64,000 nucleotides of DNA from DUQX01 sp050948825 (lineage in GTDB: Bacteria; Bacillota; Dethiobacteria; DTU022; UBA8154), in NCBI GenBank assembly GCA_050948825.1, contig JBMNEO010000003.1, forward strand, positions 248,001 to 312,000, read 5' to 3'. The notes under the pieces are model-generated. The model saw only the letters and a program-made list of their open reading frames with translations, was not told where the DNA came from and searched no databases. Below, piece after piece: positions 16,094-24,627 of this stretch. Position numbers and translations under genes: made by a program. Position 1 is the first letter of the stretch; each line of letters starts with the position of its first letter.

Positions 16094-16951
16094 TCAGGCA
16101 TCCGGGGCATCTCCGGCATAAAAACTCAACTTGGACAGGTTAATAGCATCCCATTTACTTCCGATCTCCGGAGTCTCCAGGATAACGGGCAGTTCCTCCG
16201 GCCATGGGTAGCGAAAAAATTCTTTAAATCCCTCGTCGCCGATATAACCTTCCCCCAGATGAGCATGACGATCTCTGTGGGAGCCGCGGGGTGTACCCGA
16301 ATCATTGGCATGAATGGCTTTTACCCGCTCAAGGCCGATATGTTCAATTAATTCTTCCATAGCCTTTTTCAGCCCTTCCCCGGTGGAAAAATCATAACCG
16401 GCCGCCCAGGCGTGGGCGGTATCAAGGCAAATTCCAAGAGGCGCTTCTTCACCCAGAGCTTTTAATATATTGCCGATGGAAATAAAAGTACCTCCCAGGG
16501 AAGTCCCCCCCCCTGCAGTATTTTCCAGGAGGAGCTCTATCCCCGAAGATGGCCAGTCCTCCATTTCCTCTTTCAGCGTAGCGATAAAAAGCTCCATCCC
16601 CTCTTTGTATCCCCTGCCGCCATGGCTGCCTGCATGCAGCACTACATAAGGGGAACCAAGATTAAGGGCATTTTGCAGTGTCTTCCGAAAGAGCAATCGC
16701 GACTTATGATAAAATTCTTCTTTTGCGGCTGCCAGATTAACAAGATAAGGGGTATGTACTATCAGTGGGAAAATAGAATATTCTTTTAATAGTTCGCCCC
16801 GCTGAACGAGTTCTTCGGGTTTTGGCAGGGGCGGGTTCCAGCTGGTCGGATTCCCCACAAACACTTGCAACGTTTGACAGCCAATTTCCGCGGCACGTTT
16901 TACATTCCTGGCAAATCCGCCTTTTTGCGGCATATGTAAACCAAATCTCAT
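16094..16951 (-). CDS. nfo: endonuclease IV (AP endonuclease)
   Basis: 285 residues from the ATG at 16949-16951, with GAGG eight bases upstream; an upstream GTG at 16960 is less likely. It is a TIM-barrel enzyme that cleaves at abasic sites. The expected zinc-site segments are visible: VLHAGSHGG, LLLENTAGGG, GICLDTAHAWAAGYD, HANDSGTPRGSHRDRHAHLGEG and LETPE. It lies between pyrF and radA, pairing two repair genes. Confidence 0.95.
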   Translation of the reverse strand: MRFGLHMPQKGGFARNVKRAAEIGCQTLQVFVGNPTSWNPPLPKPEELVQRGELLKEYSIFPLIVHTPYLVNLAAAKEEFYHKSRLLFRKTLQNALNLGSPYVVLHAGSHGGRGYKEGMELFIATLKEEMEDWPSSGIELLLENTAGGGTSLGGTFISIGNILKALGEEAPLGICLDTAHAWAAGYDFSTGEGLKKAMEELIEHIGLERVKAIHANDSGTPRGSHRDRHAHLGEGYIGDEGFKEFFRYPWPEELPVILETPEIGSKWDAINLSKLSFYAGDAPDA

Positions 16952-17007
16952 TTCCGGCACCTCTTTTCTGCTGCCTTTCTTTATTGTATACCTTTTTCAA
17001 CTATTCT

Positions 17008-17736
17008 TCAGTGAGCAATTTCAGATAAAATCATATTCAGTGCTTCCCGGGGAGAACGATGTTTAATAATCGGCCTGCCGATAACCATATAATCCGCCCC
17101 TGCCTCCACAGCCAGCCGTGGAGTAAAAACCCGCTGCTGATCTCCGGATGCAGCCCATAATGGCCTGACACCGGGGGATACAATGAGAAACTTTTCCCCG
17201 CATTCTTTACGAATTAGTGCCGCCTCGCGCGGGGAGGCTACCACACCGTTTATTCCGCTTTCTTTACCCATTAAAGACAGGTCCACAACATGCTGCTCCA
17301 GTTGTTTCTCAATCCCCACCTCATCCCTTAACATTTTTTCGTTTAAAGAGGTTAAAACGGTAACACCAAGGACCAGCGGCTTTGCTTTTCCTGCTTCTTG
17401 AGCGGACTGCCCGGCCGCTTTTACCGCTGCCTGAATCATCTTCCTGCCGCCGCTTAAATGAATATTGAACATATCAATCCCAAAATTCGCTACCACCTCA
17501 ACTGTAGAAGCAACAGTATTGGGTATATCGTGAAATTTTAAATCCAGAAACACCTTGACGCCGAGTTCCTTTAGACCTTGAATGATACGAGGCCCACAGG
17601 CAGTATAAAGCCTCATGCCCACCTTGTAATAGCTGATAGTAGGAGAAAGAAGTTTTACAAGATCGTAGGCTTCCTTTTCATTTTCAACATCGAGCGCCAC
17701 TATAATTCTCCTGGCTGCCTTATTTATATCTTCCAT
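17008..17736 (-). CDS. pyrF: orotidine 5'-phosphate decarboxylase
   Basis: 242 residues. Catalyses the last step to UMP. The catalytic motif FLDLKFHDIPNTV carries the Asp-x-Lys-x-x-Asp residues, and the C-terminal phosphate-binding DYMVIGRPI is present. It is the last gene of the pyrimidine cluster, 83 bases after pyrD; that gap holds a tandem repeat. Confidence 0.96.
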   Translation of the reverse strand: MEDINKAARRIIVALDVENEKEAYDLVKLLSPTISYYKVGMRLYTACGPRIIQGLKELGVKVFLDLKFHDIPNTVASTVEVVANFGIDMFNIHLSGGRKMIQAAVKAAGQSAQEAGKAKPLVLGVTVLTSLNEKMLRDEVGIEKQLEQHVVDLSLMGKESGINGVVASPREAALIRKECGEKFLIVSPGVRPLWAASGDQQRVFTPRLAVEAGADYMVIGRPIIKHRSPREALNMILSEIAH

Positions 17737-17783
17737 GGCTGTCCCCTGCTCTTTCCAATTTTATTGGCATAGGCTGTTAAAGT

Positions 17784-17817
17784 CCTTTGCTGTTAGAAAC
17801 CCTTTGCTGTTAAGAAT
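17784..17817 (-). repeat. 17-base tandem repeat downstream of pyrD
   Basis: Two adjacent 17-base copies (17784-17800 and 17801-17817) share CCTTTGCTGTTA and differ near the end. A weaker third copy (GGCTGTTAAAGT) lies at 17772-17783. The block starts three bases beyond the pyrD stop codon. Confidence 0.7.
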
Positions 17818-17819
17818 AG

Positions 17820-18731
17820 TTACCTTTGTGCTGCTCCCACTATTTCGTCCAAACTCTGCAGCCCTTCCGACTTCATAAAAATCTGCAGATCCGAAATAAG
17901 ACGGGGTATGGTATAAGGATCAATAAAACTGGCTGAGCCAACCGCTACAGCACGGGCGCCCGCTAAAAAAAACTGCAGCGCGTCATCCAGGTTAGTAATA
18001 CCTCCCAGCCCGATGATTGGAATCTTTACAGATCTATATACTTCATATACCATCCTCACCGCTATCGGCCTGATTGCCGGCCCGGAAAGCCCCCCCGTTA
18101 TATTGCCCAGCAACGGACGCCGCTTAGAAACATCGATCACCATTCCTTTTAATGTATTAATCAAGGATAATATATCCGCACCGCTGCTTTCAGCGGCTTC
18201 GGCCAGTTCCACAATATCTGTTACATTTGGGGAAAGCTTCACAATCAGGGGTAAGTGGCAGATCCGGCGCACTTTCCTGATCAGCCTGCTCATAACATCC
18301 ACCGAGGTACCAAAAAAAATACCCCCTTCTTTTACATTAGGGCAGGAAAGATTAAGTTCCAGGGCCAGAATGCCTGTTGATTCCGATAACTCCCGTGCCA
18401 GCGTGAGGTAATCCGCCTCCGTATCGCCGGCGATGTTGACGATAACCGCGGCATTAATATCTCTGAGACGAGGGAGCTCCTTCTCCAAAAAGGCCTCCAG
18501 CCCGGGATTTTGCAATCCGATAGCATTTAACATTCCCGCAGGGGTTTCAGCTATTCTGGGAGGGGGATTCCCCTGCCTGGGCCTTAAGGTCAGCCCCTTG
18601 ACAATAACTGCCCCCAGCTTTTCAAGTTCAAAAAATGAGTCGTACTCCTCGCCGAAACCAAATGTACCTGATGCAGCCAGCACAGGGTTTTTTAATCTCA
18701 GCGGTCCTAAATTAACCTCCAGATTTACCAT
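17820..18731 (-). CDS. pyrD: dihydroorotate dehydrogenase B, catalytic subunit
   Basis: 303-residue class 1B enzyme (FMN-dependent TIM barrel). Motifs seen are LAASGTFGFGEEY, AIGLQNPG, ELNLSCPNVKEGG with the catalytic Cys position of the 1B type, VKLSPNVTD, and GLGGITNLDDALQFFLAGA. It works with PyrK, encoded immediately upstream: the pyrK TAA is directly followed by the pyrD ATG. Electrons pass through PyrK to NAD. Confidence 0.96.
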   Translation of the reverse strand: MVNLEVNLGPLRLKNPVLAASGTFGFGEEYDSFFELEKLGAVIVKGLTLRPRQGNPPPRIAETPAGMLNAIGLQNPGLEAFLEKELPRLRDINAAVIVNIAGDTEADYLTLARELSESTGILALELNLSCPNVKEGGIFFGTSVDVMSRLIRKVRRICHLPLIVKLSPNVTDIVELAEAAESSGADILSLINTLKGMVIDVSKRRPLLGNITGGLSGPAIRPIAVRMVYEVYRSVKIPIIGLGGITNLDDALQFFLAGARAVAVGSASFIDPYTIPRLISDLQIFMKSEGLQSLDEIVGAAQR

Positions 18732-19514
18732 TTACCAGACCACCTCCTGGGAGTTAAAAACAGGACCATCCCGGCAAACCCTGAGGTAGCCGGTTTTATT
18801 TTCCCTGCGCACCTGAACAGCACAGCCCTGGCAGGCACCTATGCCGCAGGCCATTCGCTCTTCAAGAGAAAGCTGCATAGGATAGCCCCAGGATCTGTTT
18901 TTTTCTGCCAGGGTCTTGAGCATAGGTTCAGGACCGCAGGCAAAAATCTCAGCCCGTCCCGGGTCATCCGTTAAGCTATTTTCAAACAAATCCGTTACCA
19001 GGCCTTTAAAACCGGCGCTACCATCCTCAGTTGCCAGGAACACTGCTGCATTTGGAGGCAAAAACTGATCCGGTGCAAGAAGCTCACCTGAGCTCGGAGC
19101 TCCGTAATACACCAGTATTTTTTCCCTTTCACCGGTTAAAGTGTCGGCTAAAAAGAACAGGGGGACTATCCCCGCTCCTCCCGCCAGCAAGATGCTGACA
19201 GGAAAACCATCGCCGGGGGAAAAAGGAGTTCCCAGCGGCCCAAGGCAATCAAGAAGATCATCCTTTTGTAAGCGGGACAAAATCCTGGTACCTTCTCCGA
19301 CAACGCGAAAGATGATTTCTACCGTTCCTTTCCGGGGGGAAGCCCCCGCTATGCTGAAAGGACGTCTAAGAAAAGGCACCGTATTATCCGCTACGCGCAC
19401 ATGTAGAAATTGCCCGGGGAGGGAATCCACGGCGATGCGCCGCTCTTCGAGCTGCAAAAAAAAGCAGCCGGAATAGATTTCTTCGATTTTCAGCACACGC
19501 GCCTTTGATAACAA
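18732..19514 (-). CDS. pyrK: dihydroorotate dehydrogenase B, electron-transfer subunit
   Basis: 260 residues. A FAD-binding ferredoxin-reductase-like domain (RRPFSIAG) precedes the NAD-binding part (LLAGGAGIVPLFFLADTL). The C-terminal 2Fe-2S cluster motif CGIGACQGCAV plus a later Cys (RVCRDGP) completes the family signature. Start is TTG (19512-19514) with GGAG nine bases upstream. It is the obligatory partner of PyrD in NAD-linked dihydroorotate oxidation. Confidence 0.95.
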   Translation of the reverse strand: MLSKARVLKIEEIYSGCFFLQLEERRIAVDSLPGQFLHVRVADNTVPFLRRPFSIAGASPRKGTVEIIFRVVGEGTRILSRLQKDDLLDCLGPLGTPFSPGDGFPVSILLAGGAGIVPLFFLADTLTGEREKILVYYGAPSSGELLAPDQFLPPNAAVFLATEDGSAGFKGLVTDLFENSLTDDPGRAEIFACGPEPMLKTLAEKNRSWGYPMQLSLEERMACGIGACQGCAVQVRRENKTGYLRVCRDGPVFNSQEVVW

Positions 19515-19520
19515 ACAGCT

Positions 19521-20858
19521 TTACTCCTTTGCTTGAAGAATTCTATTTATTGCAGGAAAATCTTTGCTAAATCCCTTAACCTTCCCCTGCCACATTTTTA
19601 TATCCCCGTCAACCATGGTTATTACAGGATAACCTTTTAAACGCCAGCCTTCAAAGGGGGTATTTCTCCCCAGGGAATAAAACCTTTCGCTGCTTACTGT
19701 ATGCTCCGTATGCGGATCAATTACAACCAGATCCGCAGGAGATCCCGGTTCAAGCGAGCCCCCCGGGATTCCCAGAAGACGTGCCGGCACGGATGAGAAA
19801 CGGTCAACAAATTCGCCCGGCGAAAGCAGCCCTTCTCCCACCAGTTTTGTCCAGAGCAGCGGTAAAGCAGTTTCAAGCCCAATTACCCCAAAAGGCGCAC
19901 TGAGATAATCCTCTTGCTTTTCCTGGAGGCTGTGAGGAGCATGATCCGTGGCTATTGCCCCGATCACCCCTTCCGCTAATGCCTTTTGTAAAGCCTCTTT
20001 ATCTGCTAAAGTACGCAGCGGAGGGTTCATTTTGAAATCCGTGTTAAAATCCCCAACCGCCTCTTCCGTTAAAAGCAGGTGGTGCGGGGTAACCTCCGCC
20101 GTTACGTTGATACCTGCACTTTTTGCCCACCTCAGCAGCTCCACACTCTCTTTAGCACTAATATGTGCAAGGTGAAGCTTCCCCTTTACTTCTTTTTGCA
20201 GCAATATCTCCCTGGCTACCATCACCGCCTCGGAGGCGGAGGTAATAACCGGCAACCCCAGCCGGTAACCGTGAGCTCCTGCGTGGACAACGCCTTCCGC
20301 AGCCAGTGAAAGGTCCTCGCAGTGAGAGATCACGGGAAGGCCAAGGTTTAAAGCATATTGCATCGCCCTGAACATAACACCGCTGTCGTTAACCGGGTTG
20401 CCATCATCTGAGAAACCCCTGGCCCCTTCCTGTGCCATCTCCCACATGGGAGCGATTTCTTTTCCTTCGATCTTCCGGGTAATTGCGCCTATGGGGTAGA
20501 CCCGCGCCAGATCCGCCTGCCTTGACCGTTCCTTGATATAACAGATAATCTCTTTATTATCAACCGGGGGGTCCGTATTGGGCATGCATGCCAGGGCCGT
20601 AATCCCGCCCGCAACAGCAGCGGCACAGCCGGTAGCAATAGTCTCTTTGCCTTCGTATCCGGGTTCCCGGAGATGGACATGCATATCCACCATCCCCGGA
20701 AGGATGATCTTCCCCTGAAGATCCAAAGTGGGGACATCGACGGGGCCGAGGGATAAAGAAACCGCCTCAACTTTGCTTCCCTTGATCAGGATTTCCGCCG
20801 GTCCCTCCCAGCCGTTTTTGGGGTCGTACAAAATACCTCCTTTTAAAAGCAGGTTCAT
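19521..20858 (-). CDS. pyrC: dihydroorotase
   Basis: About 445 residues from the ATG at 20856-20858, giving MNLLLKGGILYDPK. A longer frame to 20954 would overlap pyrB and is not favoured. Zinc amidohydrolase motifs are present: DMHVHLREPGYEGKE, HCEDLSL, and the DHAPH segment in TDHAPHSLQEK. It closes the dihydroorotate ring. It lies six bases after pyrB. Confidence 0.95.
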   Translation of the reverse strand: MNLLLKGGILYDPKNGWEGPAEILIKGSKVEAVSLSLGPVDVPTLDLQGKIILPGMVDMHVHLREPGYEGKETIATGCAAAVAGGITALACMPNTDPPVDNKEIICYIKERSRQADLARVYPIGAITRKIEGKEIAPMWEMAQEGARGFSDDGNPVNDSGVMFRAMQYALNLGLPVISHCEDLSLAAEGVVHAGAHGYRLGLPVITSASEAVMVAREILLQKEVKGKLHLAHISAKESVELLRWAKSAGINVTAEVTPHHLLLTEEAVGDFNTDFKMNPPLRTLADKEALQKALAEGVIGAIATDHAPHSLQEKQEDYLSAPFGVIGLETALPLLWTKLVGEGLLSPGEFVDRFSSVPARLLGIPGGSLEPGSPADLVVIDPHTEHTVSSERFYSLGRNTPFEGWRLKGYPVITMVDGDIKMWQGKVKGFSKDFPAINRILQAKE

Positions 20859-20863
20859 TTTCT

Positions 20864-21787
20864 TTATCTTCCCCCTAATAGCAGATCTAAAACAGCCATG
20901 CGCACAAATACTCCGTTTAATGCCTGTTCCTGAAAAAGGATCCTCTCCGGACAATTCTGTTGAAAGAAATCAACCGCGCCGCGGCTGATTTCAATACCGA
21001 TATTGACAGGGCCGGGATGCATCAGCAGAGCACCTTTTTTTAACATGGAAATCCTTTTTTCGTTAATTCCGTACAGCGCTGAATATTCTGCAAGAGATGG
21101 CAGCAGACCTTTCTCCTGCCGCTCCTGTTGGACCCTGAGAAGATATATAACATCACCTTCCGGAAGAACAGCATCCAGAACATAAGACCAGCTTACGCCG
21201 TCGGGAACGAGCTCCACCGGCAGCAAAACGGGGGGGGCAACCAGCGTAAGCCCTGTACCAAAAGCAGGTAACACATGAAAATGTGAACGGGCTACCCTGC
21301 TGTATAAAATATCCCCCACCATGATTACCTTTATTTCCGATAGTTTCACTCCCCGATCATGCAGAGTAAAAATATCAAGAAGAGCCTGCGTAGGGTGTTG
21401 ATAACATCCCTCGCCGCCGCTGATAAAGGGGATATCCACCATCCGGGAGATCAAATTAAAAAAACCGGGAGACCTGTGCCGGAAAACCACCGCATCGGCA
21501 CCCAGCGCCACGAGCGTATTTAAAGTGTCTTTTAAATTTTCGCCTTTTTTTTCACTGGAAGTATCCGGCGAATAATTTATAACCCTGCCGCCCAGCTTTT
21601 GTACAGCCATTTCAAATGAAACGCGTGTACGGGTACTCGGTTCCCAAAAAGAGAGCACAATATTTTTTCCTTTGAGTAAAGAAAACACCTCATTTTTTCT
21701 TTTTTTATAATAAGCAGCTCTGCTCATGATCTCGTCTAGCGCAGACGGTGATAAGTCATTTAGATTAAACAAATTTTTGGGAAACAA
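20864..21787 (-). CDS. pyrB: aspartate carbamoyltransferase catalytic subunit
   Basis: 307 residues from the TTG at 21785-21787, which has AGGGG about nine bases upstream and gives the usual family length; the frame extends to an ATG at 21868 but would then overlap the upstream gene. Carbamoyl-phosphate motif SFWEPSTRTRVSFEMA, the HRSPG and GCYQHPTQALLDIFT segments and HPGPVNIGIE are intact. First committed step of pyrimidine synthesis. No pyrR or attenuator was recognised in the window. Confidence 0.95.
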   Translation of the reverse strand: MFPKNLFNLNDLSPSALDEIMSRAAYYKKRKNEVFSLLKGKNIVLSFWEPSTRTRVSFEMAVQKLGGRVINYSPDTSSEKKGENLKDTLNTLVALGADAVVFRHRSPGFFNLISRMVDIPFISGGEGCYQHPTQALLDIFTLHDRGVKLSEIKVIMVGDILYSRVARSHFHVLPAFGTGLTLVAPPVLLPVELVPDGVSWSYVLDAVLPEGDVIYLLRVQQERQEKGLLPSLAEYSALYGINEKRISMLKKGALLMHPGPVNIGIEISRGAVDFFQQNCPERILFQEQALNGVFVRMAVLDLLLGGR

Positions 21788-21806
21788 AAAGGTATTCCCC
21801 TCTCTT

Positions 21807-22445
21807 CTAAGTAAATCTGGTATCCCCCGGGAACCAGACCCGGATAACTGCCTGGATACCAAGAACATATAACCCGGCCGTATCTAAATAGGTTTCGGCT
21901 ACGGAATCATAGAGTATCGTTGAACGCGGTGCAAATTCCTCATCGCCTTCCCAGAGAATAAAAGCAAGAGGAATCCGGGGAAACACCGGTATAACAACCC
22001 CTGCATCTCCCTGCTCCAACGGCGAACCTCCGTGCTCGAAAGCGAGTTTTAAGAATTGATCCTTTTTACTGTAGTATTTTTTTGCCAGCGGCTCCAAAGC
22101 CTCTTTTTGAAAAGGCTTCCAGTGCAGCGGCCCCCCCCTGAGGTCGAGAAAAGAATGCCATTGTCCTCTTACCGGCAGGCCGCTTGCCCGGGTAAGATAC
22201 TGCAAAATGACAACCTTTTCTTCCGTGGACAACTTTTCCTGTAAGTTCTCTTCTGTTGTAGAGTTTTTACCTCTTTCAAGGAAATTAATCTCCCCCCGGG
22301 GGTAGTTAACCGCAAGAGGAAGATTACAGTATTGAAGAATAATAGTATTATCCCGATAAAGAGCACCGCTTAAATCGGCCATTTCCTGTGGATCCCGGGA
22401 AGCGAAATCCTTTAGTACAACCGGTAACGCATTTCTGCTGCACAA
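21807..22445 (-). CDS. DUF3786-type protein of unknown function
   Basis: 212 residues. I recognise the general pattern of the DUF3786 family: RDNTIILQYCNLPLAVNYP near the N-terminus and RASGLPVRGQWHSFLDLRGGP in the middle, ending with a beta-rich C-terminal half (FPRIPLAFILWEGDEEFAPRSTILYDSVA). No catalytic function is known to me. The start is TTG with GGGGGG six bases upstream. It sits 19 bases upstream of pyrB and is probably the first gene of that transcript, but no link to pyrimidine synthesis is evident. Confidence 0.75.
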   Translation of the reverse strand: MCSRNALPVVLKDFASRDPQEMADLSGALYRDNTIILQYCNLPLAVNYPRGEINFLERGKNSTTEENLQEKLSTEEKVVILQYLTRASGLPVRGQWHSFLDLRGGPLHWKPFQKEALEPLAKKYYSKKDQFLKLAFEHGGSPLEQGDAGVVIPVFPRIPLAFILWEGDEEFAPRSTILYDSVAETYLDTAGLYVLGIQAVIRVWFPGDTRFT

Positions 22446-22525
22446 TCTTATCCCCCCACTTTATAAGTAAATTCTGCAAATGTCATCCTTTTTCCTCTAT
22501 ATTAATTTTTTTCCTGAAAAATCCT

Positions 22526-22555
22526 TAGACATCTTTCTCTAAAATATGTTAATAT
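22526..22555 (+). promoter_or_regulatory. likely promoter of the M23 peptidase gene
   Basis: TAGACA (22526-22531), 18 bases, TAATAT (22550-22555). A transcript starting near 22562 would exclude the upstream ATG at 22561 and supports the start at 22594. Confidence 0.55.
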
Positions 22556-22593
22556 GAAATATGAATTTACTCTATTGGAGGCTTTTGACTATT

Positions 22594-23460
22594 ATGCGCA
22601 TTAAGAGGCTCATCCCACTGTTAATAATATTTGCTGTCTGCATTGTTTTTGCACCGCTAATCTTTCCTGATAGTTCAGGCGAGATACCTGATAATCTAGA
22701 TGAAATTGAGGGCACACTTCCTCCCGGGGTTAATGAGGAAGAAGAAGAAAATGTAAGTGTACATAATCCCGGGGGAAATACCTCAGATGCCGGGAACGAT
22801 GAGAACCCCGGTTTCCCCGGAGATGAAAACGGAGAACTAAGTGGCCTGCCTTCGCGGGGTAATTATGAAAACTGGGATGATGATTCCCTGCTGGAAGCGT
22901 TATCTTTTCTGGAAAGCCCCCTTCCGGGGGCTAAAGTAACAACCAGGGATACACAGCTTCCCGGCGCACCGCGCACCTACAGGAACGGCACTCATGAAGG
23001 GTTAGATTTTTATGAAGGCTACTGTAACATTTCTGTTAAATATGGGGATCCGGTTTTTGCAGCAGGTCCGGGTACTGTTTATAGAATTGATCACGATTTT
23101 GTTGAGCTCCCTACAGATGAAAGGGAAATACTCTTGGAGACGGCCTGGAAAATGGATGAAACCCCTGCTGAGATTTTGGACATGCTCCGGGGAAGGCAGG
23201 TCTGGTTAATCCATTCAAACGGCATCATCACACGCTATGCACATCTAAGCGATACTGCAGGTAACCTTGAGAAAGGAGATAGCGTTGAAGCAGGTGACTA
23301 TATCGGAAATGTAGGCAATTCAGGAACCAGTGAGGGTGCCGAAGGCAATACACTCAATTCACATCTGCATTTTGAAATATGGATTGGCGAAAGCTATCTC
23401 GGTGAGGGACTCTCTCCGGCTGAAATAAGGACCCTTTGGAAAAGGATTATCGAGGAATAG
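22594..23460 (+). CDS. M23-family (LytM-type) peptidoglycan peptidase
   Basis: 288 residues from the ATG at 22594 (GGAGG 12 bases upstream). A basic N-terminus and one hydrophobic segment (LIPLLIIFAVCIVFAPLIF) give a membrane anchor or signal. A low-complexity acidic, Gly/Asn/Pro-rich linker follows (about residues 35-105). The C-terminal LytM domain keeps the zinc motifs GTHEGLDF (HxxxD) and HLHFEIW (HxH). The domain has an inserted helical segment between the first metal motif and RYAHLS. Expected to cut cell-wall peptides outside the membrane, or to act in spore-wall remodelling. Confidence 0.85.
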   Translation: MRIKRLIPLLIIFAVCIVFAPLIFPDSSGEIPDNLDEIEGTLPPGVNEEEEENVSVHNPGGNTSDAGNDENPGFPGDENGELSGLPSRGNYENWDDDSLLEALSFLESPLPGAKVTTRDTQLPGAPRTYRNGTHEGLDFYEGYCNISVKYGDPVFAAGPGTVYRIDHDFVELPTDEREILLETAWKMDETPAEILDMLRGRQVWLIHSNGIITRYAHLSDTAGNLEKGDSVEAGDYIGNVGNSGTSEGAEGNTLNSHLHFEIWIGESYLGEGLSPAEIRTLWKRIIEE

Positions 23461-23466
23461 AATTTA

Positions 23467-24591
23467 TCATTCTTTATCCCGATCCCGCCGGGTAAGGTAC
23501 ATCAGCATATTTTGATAAGCCCGGTGCTCGATATGCAAAACTTCATTAATTTCTTTGAATCTAACGGAGATGCTGGAAGGGGAGATATTGTACTGTTCTG
23601 CCAGCATTTTTTGCGTTATACCCAGGAAATGGTACTTGGCAAGGGCATATTCAAGACCCGCCGCCCATACTTCTATTTTTTTGATTTGAGGGACCCGGGG
23701 ATAAAGGTTGTTCAAAAAATCAATCCAGATAGACTGGACATCCTCATAAAAGCGTTCATTATAGGACTTGCTTAAGCGCATATTTTGGAGGGTGCAGTCT
23801 ATTACCTGCTGCCATTTCTCCTGCCACCTTGGAGCAACTAAAGGATAATATGAAATGTCCACTTCGCGCAGTATTCCTTCCATGAATACAGGCACTAATC
23901 CCTTTATACCCATATTTTTTAACTCAAGGAGAGCCTGCAAACGCAGCCGCTGTTTAACCCAGGGGTTCCTTACAAATTCTTTTAATATTCGCTCGCCGGT
24001 TCCCTCCATTAATGACCCGTAAAGCCGGATAGCTTTTTCCACATACTGTTCGTTATTATGATAGAGGGCATTAAATAAAATATTTCTTACCTCTTTATCT
24101 TCACGATAATGCCTGACTATCTCTTCATCTTCCCCATACTTCTCTTCATTATAGGAGCGATCTTCTTCCAAACTTATGAAATCCTCTTCCGGGCTCAGTG
24201 CAAAAAACAACTCTTCGGCATCATCGACCATTTCACCATCAGGGGATAACTGCAGGTATAAATTGAGGTAATAACGGGTTTTATCCAAATCATCCAGTAA
24301 CCCGTAATTTACTGCCATAAGAAAATAGCATTCGGTCATAGATGGATCCATTTTATGAACGATATATGAGAAAACCTGGTTGGCCCTCTCCAGATGACCC
24401 ATTCTACTCAACAGGCAGGCCAGGTTATAATGGTTTATAGAGTTATGCGGTTCAACTTCAATCGTTTTTTTATAAAATAACAGTGCCTTTTCCAGCTTAT
24501 TTTGCCGACAGTAATAGTTGCCTTTTTGAAAATAATATTCGGCATTTTTGACCAGAGGCACAACCTTACGTGAATTTTTAACCTGTTTCAT
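23467..24591 (-). CDS. TPR protein with C-terminal helix-turn-helix
   Basis: 374 residues. TPR repeats fill about residues 14-125 (YYFQKGNYYCRQNKLEKALLFYKKTIEVEPH, split by repeat; then HYNLACLLSRMGHLERANQVF). A HEAT-like helical middle follows. Near the C-terminus LGITQKMLAEQYNISPSSISVRFKEI has the shape of a DNA-binding helix-turn-helix. It is encoded 36 bases after yhaM on the same strand and converges with the M23 gene, six bases away. A regulatory or scaffolding role is inference; no named family is recognised. Confidence 0.75.
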   Translation of the reverse strand: MKQVKNSRKVVPLVKNAEYYFQKGNYYCRQNKLEKALLFYKKTIEVEPHNSINHYNLACLLSRMGHLERANQVFSYIVHKMDPSMTECYFLMAVNYGLLDDLDKTRYYLNLYLQLSPDGEMVDDAEELFFALSPEEDFISLEEDRSYNEEKYGEDEEIVRHYREDKEVRNILFNALYHNNEQYVEKAIRLYGSLMEGTGERILKEFVRNPWVKQRLRLQALLELKNMGIKGLVPVFMEGILREVDISYYPLVAPRWQEKWQQVIDCTLQNMRLSKSYNERFYEDVQSIWIDFLNNLYPRVPQIKKIEVWAAGLEYALAKYHFLGITQKMLAEQYNISPSSISVRFKEINEVLHIEHRAYQNMLMYLTRRDRDKE

Positions 24592-24627
24592 GCTTTCACC
24601 TACCTTATCCCTTCTTCCCCTGGACTA

